Notes: generated from the sequence alone by a model not told the origin. 9,384 bases of DNA from Chamaesiphon sp. (GCA_020059425.1 JAGVCD010000184.1:1-9384); one strand, 5' to 3'. Counted from the first letter of the stretch, positions 1-6,721 are shown. Made by a program: numbers and translations.

Positions 1-408
1 GGTAGACCACGTACTGAAACCATCGAACCCCTGCAAAAACTAGGGCTGTTGCCATATTTTGCTGCCGATCGAGTGGTGACTTATGATGAGGTGTTATTGG
101 CAGAAGCGAGTTTGAGTCAGTCCTTAAAACTGGGTAAGCCTCATCCTTTTATTGTGTTGCAGGCCATTTACCCTGGTCTCCACCCCACCGAAATTTTGAC
201 GAAAATTGGCGAGCAACATCCTCAGGTGGCCTATATTGGCGATGCGGCTAGTGATGTCGTAGCAGCACAGGGCGCTGGCTGCCTGTCGATCGGAGTTTTG
301 ACGGGCTTTGGCCAAGATTTGGTCTACAAAGAAAAATTATTAGCTGGCATGGGTTGTGACCATATCTTGCCCAGTATGCTGGCTCTGCCTAATTTCCTCC
401 TGACTTAA
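1..408 (+). CDS. HAD-superfamily phosphatase, 5'-truncated by the window edge
   Basis: This is the C-terminal 135 residues of a haloacid dehalogenase-type hydrolase; the frame is open from base 1, so the true start lies upstream. Two of the four HAD signature motifs are visible. The motif III lysine is in GKPHPF (Lys46 of the fragment). Motif IV, which holds Mg2+, is GDAASD (80-85) after the strand VAYI. The fragment opens with GRPRTE, which resembles a cyanobacterial subfamily IA hydrolase group of unknown substrate. The nucleophile aspartate (motif I) lies outside the window and cannot be checked. Such enzymes normally cleave small phosphate esters in the cytoplasm; the substrate cannot be read from sequence. 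The SirB1 gene begins 18 bp downstream on the same strand, so co-transcription is likely. A TTG at 49 is internal, not a start. Confidence 0.85.
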   Translation, partial: GRPRTETIEPLQKLGLLPYFAADRVVTYDEVLLAEASLSQSLKLGKPHPFIVLQAIYPGLHPTEILTKIGEQHPQVAYIGDAASDVVAAQGAGCLSIGVLTGFGQDLVYKEKLLAGMGCDHILPSMLALPNFLLT

Positions 409-426
409 AAATCAAACATAATCCTC

Positions 427-1083
427 ATGTCTGTTCGTAGTTGTTTGCTCGCCGAAATAAATAAGCCCGATCGAGAGCTGAATTTAGCTAGGGCCGCTTT
501 ATACATTGCCCAAACCGAGTATCCCGATTTGGATATCGAGGAACAGCTCCAGATTTTAGATGACATGGCTGCCGAGTTAACCACCCGCTTGCCCCAGTCC
601 CGTTATCCTTTGCGAGTCATCCAAACAATTAATGATTATTTGTATGGGGAGTTGGGCTTCAGTGGCAATACAACAGACTATTACGATCCCCGCAATAGTT
701 TTCTGAATGATGTCTTGACCCGGCGGACAGGTATTCCCTTAACGTTAGCTTTAGTATATCTAGAAATGTCTCAGCGAGTCGATTTGCCCATGATGGGGAT
801 TGGAATGCCCGGCCATTTTATCATTCGTCCAGACTTTGAAGACTCCGAGATTTTCATCGATGCTTTTAATCAGGGTGAAATTCTATTTACAGAAGATTGC
901 CGCCAAAAACTAGTGCGAATTTATCAGCAAGAAATTCCGGCATTGCCCCCAGAAGTTTTACAGCCAGTGACCAAGCACCAGTTTTTGCAACGGATGTTAA
1001 ATAACTTGCTCCAGATTTATCTGAATCAAGAAGATATCGATCGAACGTTAGTAATCAAAGATCTGCTCGGGCTATTTACGTAA
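427..1083 (+). CDS. SirB1/transglutaminase-like protein, short C-terminus
   Basis: The 218-residue product matches the SirB1 (transglutaminase-like core 2) family. The core is RRTGIPLTLALVYLE (99-113), then GMPGHFIIRPDF (127-137) and FIDAFNQGE (143-151), which carry the family His and Asp. A helical N-terminal region (about 1-75) precedes it. Cyanobacterial members that I know run to about 270 residues and end in TPR-like helices. This one stops at LLGLFT, where the family usually goes on as a -LLLLFP- type helix, so about 50 residues appear to be missing. The family's biochemical activity is not established; SirB1 names come from an old Salmonella locus. The start is the ATG 18 bp after the HAD gene. 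The last 58 bp overlap the end of the convergent kinase gene. Family assignment is firm, function is not. Confidence 0.82.
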   Translation: MSVRSCLLAEINKPDRELNLARAALYIAQTEYPDLDIEEQLQILDDMAAELTTRLPQSRYPLRVIQTINDYLYGELGFSGNTTDYYDPRNSFLNDVLTRRTGIPLTLALVYLEMSQRVDLPMMGIGMPGHFIIRPDFEDSEIFIDAFNQGEILFTEDCRQKLVRIYQQEIPALPPEVLQPVTKHQFLQRMLNNLLQIYLNQEDIDRTLVIKDLLGLFT

Positions 1084-2489
1084 TCGGTTACAACCTCATC
1101 GACTGTCCAAGCTCTTAAGAGATCTATTTTAAAATCAATTGCCGTTTGGTAATAAGTATTATGATCAGTTGATTCATGTAGTGCTTTGTCAATTACTGCG
1201 GCTAAGGCCGGTGGTAAATAAGCAATTCTTTCAGAGATGGGGATGGCGGGTTTTTCCATCACCACCGCAATGGGGTATCGATCGTCAAAATCTCGTGGTG
1301 GATGACCAGTGAGCATTTTATATAAACAGGCCGCAGCAGACCAAATATCAGCAGCAGGATTAGCTTTTTTAAAGACTAACTGAGCACGAGGCACATAGTG
1401 TAAGTTACCAGTAAATTTACTATTGGGCTGTAATTGGCCACTCATCCCAGTTAGATTCAATGCCTGTGATGTAGTAAAGTCGCTGATTTTAACAACTAGC
1501 TTACCAAGCACTGTTGTCAAGAGAATATTTTTGGGGTTCAAATTGCGATGCACCAAACCAGTCCCTTTGCCAAAGCCGCCACCAGCCAATCGGATATAAG
1601 GCACTTCTACTTGGTGGATGTATTCTAAACCTTCCAATATCTGAAAAATTATATCTTTAGCCAAATTCTCTGGTAGCTTACCACCTAGTTGCTGCATTAA
1701 GCCCAACAGGCTACCACCCTCATAATATTCAGTCGTATAGAACAAGGCATCTTGAGCATAGTTGAAATCTAGCAGCTTAACTATTTGGGGATGGTCAAGC
1801 ACCCTAGTGTATTCAGTCTCACAAATGAATTTTTGAACCGCTTCGGCTTGTTTGGTCACTGCTAATTGTAAGGTTTTGAGTGCTACTTGTTGCCCTGATT
1901 CTTGATGAGTAGACAAATACACTTCACTCACAGTGCCCCGGCCTAATAGAGTTTCCAGTTTGTAATCGGGAAACTGTAGCGGTTGAGGTTCCTCTCGTAC
2001 AGGTAATAAGATGGTTTTTGTATCATCGACTATCGGTGGTGAGAAGAAATTACTGATAGAAGTCATGATTTTTTTCATTAGAGAAACTCGCTGTTTGGGG
2101 GCCACTGAGATAGTTGTATATTCAGCTGACGGTAAAGAGGATCCTTCTTCATTAGCCAGATTTATTTCTAGTGAACGAATCCCAATGGAAATGTCACCCA
2201 AAATAATGACTTGATTGGGCAAAACTTCGGCAGATCCAATAATCTCATGACCATCTACAAAAGTGCCATTTCTACTACTCTGATCAGTAATAATTAATTG
2301 AGGCGGATCAACCTGCATAATTTGAAAGTCACAATGATGCCGAGAAATATTGTTATATTCATTGCTTTGGGGGAAAGCGATATCAAGACCCTCTTTTCTG
2401 CCAATTGTATAGATACCAGGAGCAACAAAGCTGTATTTTTTGCCTGCGAGTGAGCCTGACATAATGACTAAAACAATTTGCGAATTCAT
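1026..2489 (-). CDS. FHA-domain Ser/Thr kinase-like protein, probable pseudokinase
   Basis: This 487-residue protein joins an N-terminal FHA domain (about 5-110), which binds phosphothreonine, to a linker with a basic amphipathic stretch (about 130-150) and a Hanks-type kinase domain (about 175-461). FHA landmarks are intact: GR (30-31), SRHH (49-52), NGT (74-76). In the kinase, the glycine loop GRGTVSEVY, VALK (Lys205), a likely helix-C Glu224 and DIWS (Asp381) are present. The catalytic loop reads HRNLNPKN (314-321), so the catalytic Asp is Asn316 and the following Lys is Asn. DFG is DFT (337-339), and the APE/PRE motif is PRA (367-369). It may bind ATP and phosphopeptides without catalysing transfer. 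I chose the ATG at 2489: an upstream TTG at 2516 in frame would start 2 nt from the predicted transcription start. The last 18 residues are read antisense to the SirB1 gene. Confidence 0.87.
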   Translation of the reverse strand: MNSQIVLVIMSGSLAGKKYSFVAPGIYTIGRKEGLDIAFPQSNEYNNISRHHCDFQIMQVDPPQLIITDQSSRNGTFVDGHEIIGSAEVLPNQVIILGDISIGIRSLEINLANEEGSSLPSAEYTTISVAPKQRVSLMKKIMTSISNFFSPPIVDDTKTILLPVREEPQPLQFPDYKLETLLGRGTVSEVYLSTHQESGQQVALKTLQLAVTKQAEAVQKFICETEYTRVLDHPQIVKLLDFNYAQDALFYTTEYYEGGSLLGLMQQLGGKLPENLAKDIIFQILEGLEYIHQVEVPYIRLAGGGFGKGTGLVHRNLNPKNILLTTVLGKLVVKISDFTTSQALNLTGMSGQLQPNSKFTGNLHYVPRAQLVFKKANPAADIWSAAACLYKMLTGHPPRDFDDRYPIAVVMEKPAIPISERIAYLPPALAAVIDKALHESTDHNTYYQTAIDFKIDLLRAWTVDEVVTDYVNSPSRSLITNVRSISS

Positions 2490-2524
2490 AAGGGAACTTG
2501 AATTATGATCAATCAAACCCTAGC

Positions 2525-2530
2525 ATTATA
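2525..2530 (-). promoter_or_regulatory. Predicted -10 box of the kinase-like gene
   Basis: The minus strand reads TATAAT, a perfect -10 consensus, which would start transcription near 2518, 29 nt before the ATG at 2489. No good -35 is visible 16-18 bp upstream (TCGTCT at the 17-bp position). The site argues against the in-frame TTG at 2516 as the translation start. Confidence 0.45.
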
Positions 2531-2623
2531 TCATCCTAAAACTGATGAGACGATTTTATTATTTATTTTTCCAGTATGGTTCTGAAGGTGCCGCTAGAAG
2601 CTGGTTTCAGTTGTACATTTGAT

Positions 2624-2648
2624 TGTCATTAACATAATTTAATTGACA
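2624..2648. other. AT-rich stem-loop after the CDF transporter gene
   Basis: TGTCATTAA and TTAATTGACA form a 9-bp stem with one bulged base around a 6-nt loop, 24 bp beyond the CDF stop. No T-run follows on the minus strand, so it is not a canonical terminator. It could still mark the transcript end or be a dyad operator. Confidence 0.3.
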
Positions 2649-2671
2649 TGTGTTGCAGGCTAAATGCTGAG

Positions 2672-3589
2672 TTATCGATCGAGTTCTTCATCCTGCCAGG
2701 AAGTAGGGTCATCATAGGGCTCTAGATGCGTAATCGTATTGGCACCCGGCAATACTTGGCCAATAGCTAGCTCAATTTGTTCACATAAATCGTGTCCTAG
2801 CTGCACAGTCCATTCACCTGGTACCAAAACATGAAAAGAAATAAAGCGACGTGCCCCCGCGACCCTAGTCCGAATGGCATGAAACTGAATACCATCAGTG
2901 CGATATTTTTGCAGAATTTGGTCAATTTCTTCTAAATCAGCTGCTGGTAAAGCCGCATCTAAAAGACCAGAACCAGTTTCTTGTAATAGCCGAAACCCTG
3001 CCCAGATAATATTAATGGCCACGGCAATTGCAATGATCGGATCTAGAATCAACCAGCCAGTTAAATGCACGGCGATTAACCCCACCAGTACTCCACAAGA
3101 AGTCCAGACATCGGTTAGTAAATGATGTCCATCGGCTTTGAGAGTGATTGATCGCAACCGCCGTCCAGCTCGTAACAAGGTTAAGGCTACCGCTCCATTA
3201 ATAACCGCTGATATTATAGATATGAATAGCCCCCAACCTATTTGTTCCAAAGGTTGAGGATTAGTAAAACGGGGAATAGCCGTAATAATAATACTGATCG
3301 CTGCGACCAAAATTAGCAGTCCTTCGAGGGCGCTGGAAAAATATTCAGCTTTCGAGTAACCAAACGTATGTCCAGAATCTGGCGGCTTAATGGCAAAAGT
3401 TAATGCGCCCAAAGCCGCTACCGCCGCCACTAAGTTAACGATCGACTCGAGGGCATCAGATAACAAGCCCACTGAACCGGTCAGATGATAAGCTGTAAAC
3501 TTAAGTACAATAGTAGCTAACGCTGCCCCGATCGATAACACTGCATAAGACCGTGCCGACTTATTGGGGCTGGTGTAATTGCTAGGCAT
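2672..3589 (-). CDS. Cation diffusion facilitator (CDF) family transporter
   Basis: This is a 305-residue membrane transporter of the CDF family, expected to export a divalent cation (Zn, Fe, Mn or similar) from the cytoplasm by proton antiport. Hydrophobic segments lie near 14-36, 41-64, 86-106, 117-139, 159-178 and 182-202, giving the usual six helices. Helix 2 has [11 protein letters not shown] (42-52) and helix 5 has DGHHLLTD (153-160), whose His156xxxAsp160 matches the metal site. In helix 2, the HxxxD/DxxxD position appears to hold Glu48 and Asn52, a variant I recall from a widespread subgroup rather than a defect. A short cytoplasmic domain follows, with [19 protein letters not shown] (236-254) and [10 protein letters not shown]. 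The metal cannot be assigned from sequence. It lies 48 bp downstream of the sucrose phosphatase gene on the same strand and is probably read from that promoter. Confidence 0.92.
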   Translation of the reverse strand: MPSNYTSPNKSARSYAVLSIGAALATIVLKFTAYHLTGSVGLLSDALESIVNLVAAVAALGALTFAIKPPDSGHTFGYSKAEYFSSALEGLLILVAAISIIITAIPRFTNPQPLEQIGWGLFISIISAVINGAVALTLLRAGRRLRSITLKADGHHLLTDVWTSCGVLVGLIAVHLTGWLILDPIIAIAVAINIIWAGFRLLQETGSGLLDAALPAADLEEIDQILQKYRTDGIQFHAIRTRVAGARRFISFHVLVPGEWTVQLGHDLCEQIELAIGQVLPGANTITHLEPYDDPTSWQDEELDR

Positions 3590-3637
3590 AATCTATGACA
3601 ATGAGGTTGTTAGACTTACTCTACCAATGAAACGTTA

Positions 3638-4408
3638 CTAAATAAAACCAAAATAGTCTAAACCTTCAGTAATACCTTGAGAACAGTGATTGTGAGCCAG
3701 GTAGTGGCGCTCCGTAGCATTAATTTCATACCAAAGCTTCAGCTCGGTATGAGAGTTCCCTACCAAAATTCCGTATTCAGCATCATAACTAAATAGTGAA
3801 ATATCATTACCGGAATCGCCGCAGACTACTGTTTGCTGAGCTGGAATCGACCAAAATTGGCGCAAAAACTGAACAGCTGCTCCTTTGTTACTAGCTTTGG
3901 GAATGATATCGAGATCCTTATGACCACTATAAATAATCTCAGCGATGATCTCGTGTTTTTTTAGTTCTTGGCGGAGGCGAGGGATGACTTCGATTGCCGC
4001 TTCTTCGCTGAGATAGTAACTGATTTTGTAGGGACGTTGCTCAGACTGGGGTTGAGAACCCAAGTCGGCAAACCGCTTAGCAATTTGGACAATTTCCGAA
4101 CGCTGCCAGCCCACGGCCAACTTTTCATCCCATTCTGCGCAAATTTTTTCACCATCTAAATAAATTTCGGTGCCGACTGATGTCACTAAAGCATCTGGGA
4201 CTAGTAATTGCTCAGCAGCAGCTAATTCTTGATAGGAAGTGATTGATCGACCAGTGGCATAAGCTATTTTTAATCCTTGCTCTTGGCGTAATTTGGTAAG
4301 AATAGTGTTGAGAGTCTTAAGAGCTACCGGATCACCCACCAGAGTGTGGTCGAGATCAGTGACAAATAGGGCTAGAGGCTGGATAGCAAGAATTGGCTGG
4401 TCACTCAT
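3638..4408 (-). CDS. spp: Sucrose-phosphate phosphatase (HAD type)
   Basis: Sucrose-phosphate phosphatase hydrolyses sucrose 6-phosphate to sucrose, the last step of sucrose synthesis; in cyanobacteria sucrose serves as a compatible solute and carbon currency. The 256-residue length fits the family (about 245-260). Signatures are in order: DLDHTLVGD (18-26) with nucleophile Asp18 and general acid Asp20, YATGR (50-54) with the motif II Thr, the family-specific KISYYL (128-133), KASNKG (171-176) with Lys175, and CGDSGNDISLF (196-206). The WYE and RHYLAHN segments near the C-terminus also match cyanobacterial SPP. It is a stand-alone phosphatase, not fused to a sucrose-phosphate synthase, and no synthase gene is visible here. 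The start is ATG, 18 nt after a predicted transcription start. The CDF gene follows at 48 bp. Confidence 0.93.
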   Translation of the reverse strand: MSDQPILAIQPLALFVTDLDHTLVGDPVALKTLNTILTKLRQEQGLKIAYATGRSITSYQELAAAEQLLVPDALVTSVGTEIYLDGEKICAEWDEKLAVGWQRSEIVQIAKRFADLGSQPQSEQRPYKISYYLSEEAAIEVIPRLRQELKKHEIIAEIIYSGHKDLDIIPKASNKGAAVQFLRQFWSIPAQQTVVCGDSGNDISLFSYDAEYGILVGNSHTELKLWYEINATERHYLAHNHCSQGITEGLDYFGFI

Positions 4409-4432
4409 GCGGGCAATAAATGAAAATGCACG

Positions 4433-4460
4433 CCTATAGACTAACGCATCTACAGGTCAG
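4433..4460 (-). promoter_or_regulatory. Predicted promoter of the sucrose phosphatase gene
   Basis: On the minus strand CTGACC (4460-4455) and TATAGG (4438-4433) are 16 bp apart, each matching four of six consensus bases. Transcription would start near 4426, leaving an 18-nt leader. The -35 box directly abuts the -35 box of the divergent peroxiredoxin promoter. Confidence 0.35.
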
Positions 4461-4489
4461 TTGACTGAAGTTCTGCCGATCGCTATCTT
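4461..4489 (+). promoter_or_regulatory. Predicted promoter of the peroxiredoxin gene
   Basis: TTGACT (4461-4466; five of six -35 bases) and TATCTT (4484-4489; four of six -10 bases) are separated by 17 bp. Transcription would start near 4496. This places the in-frame TTG at 4461 and ATG at 4494 outside the transcript and supports translation from the ATG at 4518, with a leader of about 22 nt. Confidence 0.45.
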
Positions 4490-4517
4490 AAAGATGTTCG
4501 CTTCCTGGTGCTATGCC

Positions 4518-5039
4518 ATGATTGTTTATCCTCAGGCCAATTGTTTACGAGTTGGCCAACCAGCGCCCGATTTCACGGCAGCCGCAGTGATTAATCAAGA
4601 ATTTAGCGAAGTCCAACTCGCGCAGTACTGGGGGAAATATGTGGTGTTGTTCTTTTATCCTTTGGATTTCACCTTCATTTGTCCAGGAGAAGTTATGGCT
4701 TTTCACGATCAGCATCCGACTTTTCAGGAGCTGAATGCCGTAATTTTAGGGATATCGATCGATAGTCAATATAGCCATTTAGCTTGGATTCAGACCGATC
4801 GAACAGCCGGTGGGGTGGGGGACTTGAGTTATCCGCTGGTCTCTGATATTACCAAGGAAATTAGTGCTGCTTACAATGTTTTAGATCCAGCCGCCGGAGT
4901 AGCTTTACGAGGACTATTCATCATCGACCAGGCTGGAATTATTCAGCATATGACCGTGAATAATTTTGATTTTGCCCGTAGTGTGGATGAAACAATCAGA
5001 ATGCTGAAGGTGATTCAGAACAAACAGTCTTTGGGATAA
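4518..5039 (+). CDS. 2-Cys-type peroxiredoxin lacking the C-terminal resolving-cysteine arm
   Basis: This thiol peroxidase reduces H2O2 and alkyl hydroperoxides. The body matches cyanobacterial/plastid 2-Cys peroxiredoxin almost throughout: the N-terminal [27 protein letters not shown] (45-58), [34 protein letters not shown] and LRGLFIIDQ. The active site Pro48-Thr52-Cys55 with Arg131 is complete. Two features are odd. The usual CPTE is CPGE. The protein ends after VIQNKQSLG at 173 residues, whereas relatives continue for about 25 more with the VCP resolving cysteine and a C-terminal YF motif. No remnant of that arm follows in any frame. The only other cysteine is Cys9, so it would need 1-Cys chemistry, Cys9 or a partner thiol. 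I chose ATG 4518 from homology and the promoter; earlier in-frame starts are TTG 4461 and ATG 4494. Confidence 0.9.
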   Translation: MIVYPQANCLRVGQPAPDFTAAAVINQEFSEVQLAQYWGKYVVLFFYPLDFTFICPGEVMAFHDQHPTFQELNAVILGISIDSQYSHLAWIQTDRTAGGVGDLSYPLVSDITKEISAAYNVLDPAAGVALRGLFIIDQAGIIQHMTVNNFDFARSVDETIRMLKVIQNKQSLG

Positions 5040-5097
5040 GAGCTGGAAAAATCTATCAACACCCAGAAAACCTGGTCATTGGAGCTGGAATTACCAA

Positions 5098-5640
5098 CTA
5101 TTTGAAAATCTTACGCCAAGCTTGGACTGTCCCAGACCCGATTTCCGATTCAATTTCTGAGTCTATTATGGATATCCTGATTTTAACATTTTTGTCTTTA
5201 GGAGCATTGGCCAGAGCCTTAGCTAGTCGAGGTGAAACTGATCCTTGGGCGTACTTGTAGAGCTTATTATTGATAGAAATCAAAAAATAGGAAACCCGAT
5301 ATTTTTGGGTATATAGTTTTTGCACCGGCTCATTCTTGAATTCACAACGTCTCTCGTTGTTTTCTCCGTTCTTACAGGTTTCAATTGCCTTATATCCCTC
5401 TATTTTGGAGAAAGTTTTACTGAGTGTAAATCGAATACTTCTTTTTGACCAACTGCTCACAATTTTATAGTCATCTACCGTGTGTCGATCGTGCACCACC
5501 GCACCATCAAATTCATTGGAAACAGGATTAGACCAACTGATATTAGAGTTATAATCAATCGACGTTGGCTCTACTGCCACAGCCTTACCGCCATAAAACA
5601 AACTAAAAGCTACAGTAGATAGTAATAAGCCGATTTTCAT
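5098..5640 (-). CDS. Predicted secreted protein of unknown function
   Basis: I do not recognise this 180-residue protein. It begins with a convincing Sec signal peptide: a lysine at position 2, a hydrophobic core (3-16) and an A-x-A site at KAVA before VEP, so cleavage after Ala22 is likely. The mature part of about 158 residues is polar and rich in Lys, Ser and Ile, with no further membrane segment. It alternates short beta-like stretches (RSIRFTLSKTF, RVSYFLISINNKLYKY, VKIRISIIDSEI), suggesting a small periplasmic or extracellular beta fold. Two cysteines, Cys89 and Cys99 in CKNGENNERRC, could form a loop disulfide. The gene is monocistronic and converges on the peroxiredoxin gene with 58 bp between. 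It carries one CGATCG, like its left-hand neighbours. The ATG start is well placed for the signal peptide. Confidence 0.7.
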   Translation of the reverse strand: MKIGLLLSTVAFSLFYGGKAVAVEPTSIDYNSNISWSNPVSNEFDGAVVHDRHTVDDYKIVSSWSKRSIRFTLSKTFSKIEGYKAIETCKNGENNERRCEFKNEPVQKLYTQKYRVSYFLISINNKLYKYAQGSVSPRLAKALANAPKDKNVKIRISIIDSEIESEIGSGTVQAWRKIFK

Positions 5641-5688
5641 ATCAAATTGGGTGTTAAAGATTCTTCAATCTGTAATTAAAGCTTAGTT

Positions 5689-5694
5689 TGTCAA
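5689..5694 (-). promoter_or_regulatory. Candidate -35 box of the secreted-protein gene
   Basis: The minus strand reads a perfect TTGACA 49 nt upstream of the ATG at 5640. The best -10 at suitable distance is CAGATT (5672-5667, 16-bp spacing), which matches only three of six bases, so the call is tentative. Confidence 0.3.
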
Positions 5695-5904
5695 CAATTC
5701 AGCCCTATGGTGAAAATCTTAGCTAGTCAAACTGCAGTGGTAGTCTGGCTTTATTGAGAACAAGACCTGAATTCTTAATAGATTTTAACCAACTTGAAAA
5801 TCTTGACTGGATCGATCGGCAAACTAAATATGAACAATTCGGTGTAGTCATTTGGGTTAAACCGATAGCCATTGCTCTAACGTGGCGGGTTAAGGTTTAA
5901 GTAC

Positions 5905-5910
5905 TATAAT
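5905..5910 (+). promoter_or_regulatory. Predicted -10 box of the Coq4-like gene
   Basis: TATAAT matches the -10 consensus exactly and would start transcription near 5917, giving a leader of about 70 nt. No recognisable -35 lies 16-18 bp upstream (GTGGCG at 5882-5887), so activation or an alternative sigma factor is possible. Confidence 0.4.
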
Positions 5911-5974
5911 TGATAGTGATGAAGTTACAATGAACTCTAATATATTGCAGAGATTGATCATTCTATAGACAAAA

Positions 5975-5980
5975 GGGAGG
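5975..5980 (+). promoter_or_regulatory. Strong Shine-Dalgarno site of the Coq4-like gene
   Basis: GGGAGG within AAAAGGGAGG lies six bases before the ATG at 5987. It is the clearest ribosome binding site in the window; the other genes have weak sites or none. It fixes the start at 5987 rather than the in-frame ATG three codons later. Confidence 0.75.
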
Positions 5981-5986
5981 ATTTTC

Positions 5987-6661
5987 ATGGCAGTTATGAA
6001 TCGCCAGATGCTGCATCTAGAATTCTTGTTAGCGATCAAAGGGGCTATTTCTTTATTCAGAGACCCGACAAAAACGGAGTCTGTCTATGATATTGAGGAT
6101 GGATTACGTAATACCAAAGCTACCCAACTAGCCATAGAATTCGTAAAAGCTGACCCCAGTGTTGTCCAAATAATTGCCGAAAGATATATTCCGCCCCATG
6201 TAGATATGGATTCTTTGCGGGATTTACCTACTGACTCTCTGGGTTATGTTTATGCCACCTACATTCAAGAATCTGGCTTTGACCCTAATTTTTACCGCCA
6301 GATCGAAGTAAAAGATGATGTTAGCTATGTAATGTTGCGAATGCGCCAAACTCATGACATTTGGCATCTGGTGACTGGATTTGAAACTACTGTGGCAGGT
6401 GAGTTAGGGCTAAAATCTTTTGAGCTGGCACAAACCCGGCGCACAATGGCCTTTATTCTCTTGTCTGGGGGCTTGTTAAGTACATTATCCAAATCACCAG
6501 CTAGTTTAGATGAGGTGTTGGAATGTATTGCCTTGGGATATCGTGGCGGGATGAAGGCTAAGCCTTTGCTGGCTCAAAAGTGGGAAGAGCAATGGTCAAA
6601 ATCAGTTAGCGACTGGCGTAGAGAATTAGGGATTGAAGTTACCAAAAAATATATTCCGTAG
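5987..6661 (+). CDS. Coq4-family protein
   Basis: This 224-residue protein belongs to the Coq4 family, whose eukaryotic and proteobacterial members act in ubiquinone biosynthesis and have been linked to C1 decarboxylation/hydroxylation of the ring. The metal-binding signature HDxxHx(11)E is exact: His123-Asp124, His127 in THDIWHLVTGFET and Glu139 in AGELG. The flanks also fit: an alpha-helical N-terminal half, TDSLGYVYATYIQESGFDP (82-100), and a C-terminal GYRGGMKAKPL (184-194) with WEEQW. There is no signal peptide. Cyanobacteria make plastoquinone, not ubiquinone, so the substrate here is open: another quinone-like or hydrophobic compound is possible. The gene stands alone behind its own -10 box and a strong ribosome binding site. 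It contains no CGATCG, unlike the genes to its left. Family assignment is firm; the role is inferred only loosely. Confidence 0.88.
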   Translation: MAVMNRQMLHLEFLLAIKGAISLFRDPTKTESVYDIEDGLRNTKATQLAIEFVKADPSVVQIIAERYIPPHVDMDSLRDLPTDSLGYVYATYIQESGFDPNFYRQIEVKDDVSYVMLRMRQTHDIWHLVTGFETTVAGELGLKSFELAQTRRTMAFILLSGGLLSTLSKSPASLDEVLECIALGYRGGMKAKPLLAQKWEEQWSKSVSDWRRELGIEVTKKYIP

Positions 6662-6721
6662 TTAAAGTCCTTGGTAGTGCCGACAAGTTGTTACTATTTT
6701 AGTAGTAGAAAATATTTAAAT

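Larger units (their letters stand above)
5641..5986. other. 346-bp intergenic region between divergent genes
   Basis: This holds the upstream regions of the leftward secreted-protein gene and the rightward Coq4-like gene. I see candidate promoter boxes at 5689-5694 (minus) and 5905-5910 (plus) and a ribosome binding site at 5975-5980. A frame from TTG 5754 to a stop at 5900 is open for 48 codons and contains ENLDWIDRQTKYEQFGVV. It has no recognised family, no good start and no Shine-Dalgarno, so I do not call it a gene. The last CGATCG before a 3.2-kb gap is at 5813-5818. Confidence 0.5.

Noticed and set aside
2011..2214. 67-codon plus-strand frame antisense to the kinase-like gene
   Set aside because: It lies opposite the linker and FHA end of a well-supported gene and has no protein features.
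4461..4517. N-terminal extension of the peroxiredoxin from TTG 4461 or ATG 4494
   Set aside because: The extra residues have no counterpart in the family, and the segment overlaps the predicted -35 and -10 boxes.
5040..5090. Direct 9-bp repeat GAGCTGGAA at 5040-5048 and 5082-5090 after the peroxiredoxin stop
   Set aside because: It looked like a target-site duplication, but the 33 bp between hold no element and nine bases can recur by chance.
5041..5097. Bidirectional terminator between the convergent peroxiredoxin and secreted-protein genes
   Set aside because: The only stem is CCAG/CTGG of 4 bp without a T-run; too weak to call.
5103..5804. The 10-mer TGAAAATCTT occurs at 5103-5112, 5711-5720 and 5795-5804
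   Set aside because: The match is AT-rich and does not extend on either side, so it is not convincing as a repeat family.
5754..5900. 48-codon open frame upstream of the Coq4-like gene
   Set aside because: TTG start only, no ribosome binding site, no recognised family, and it lies just upstream of the predicted -10 box. Kept only as a note.
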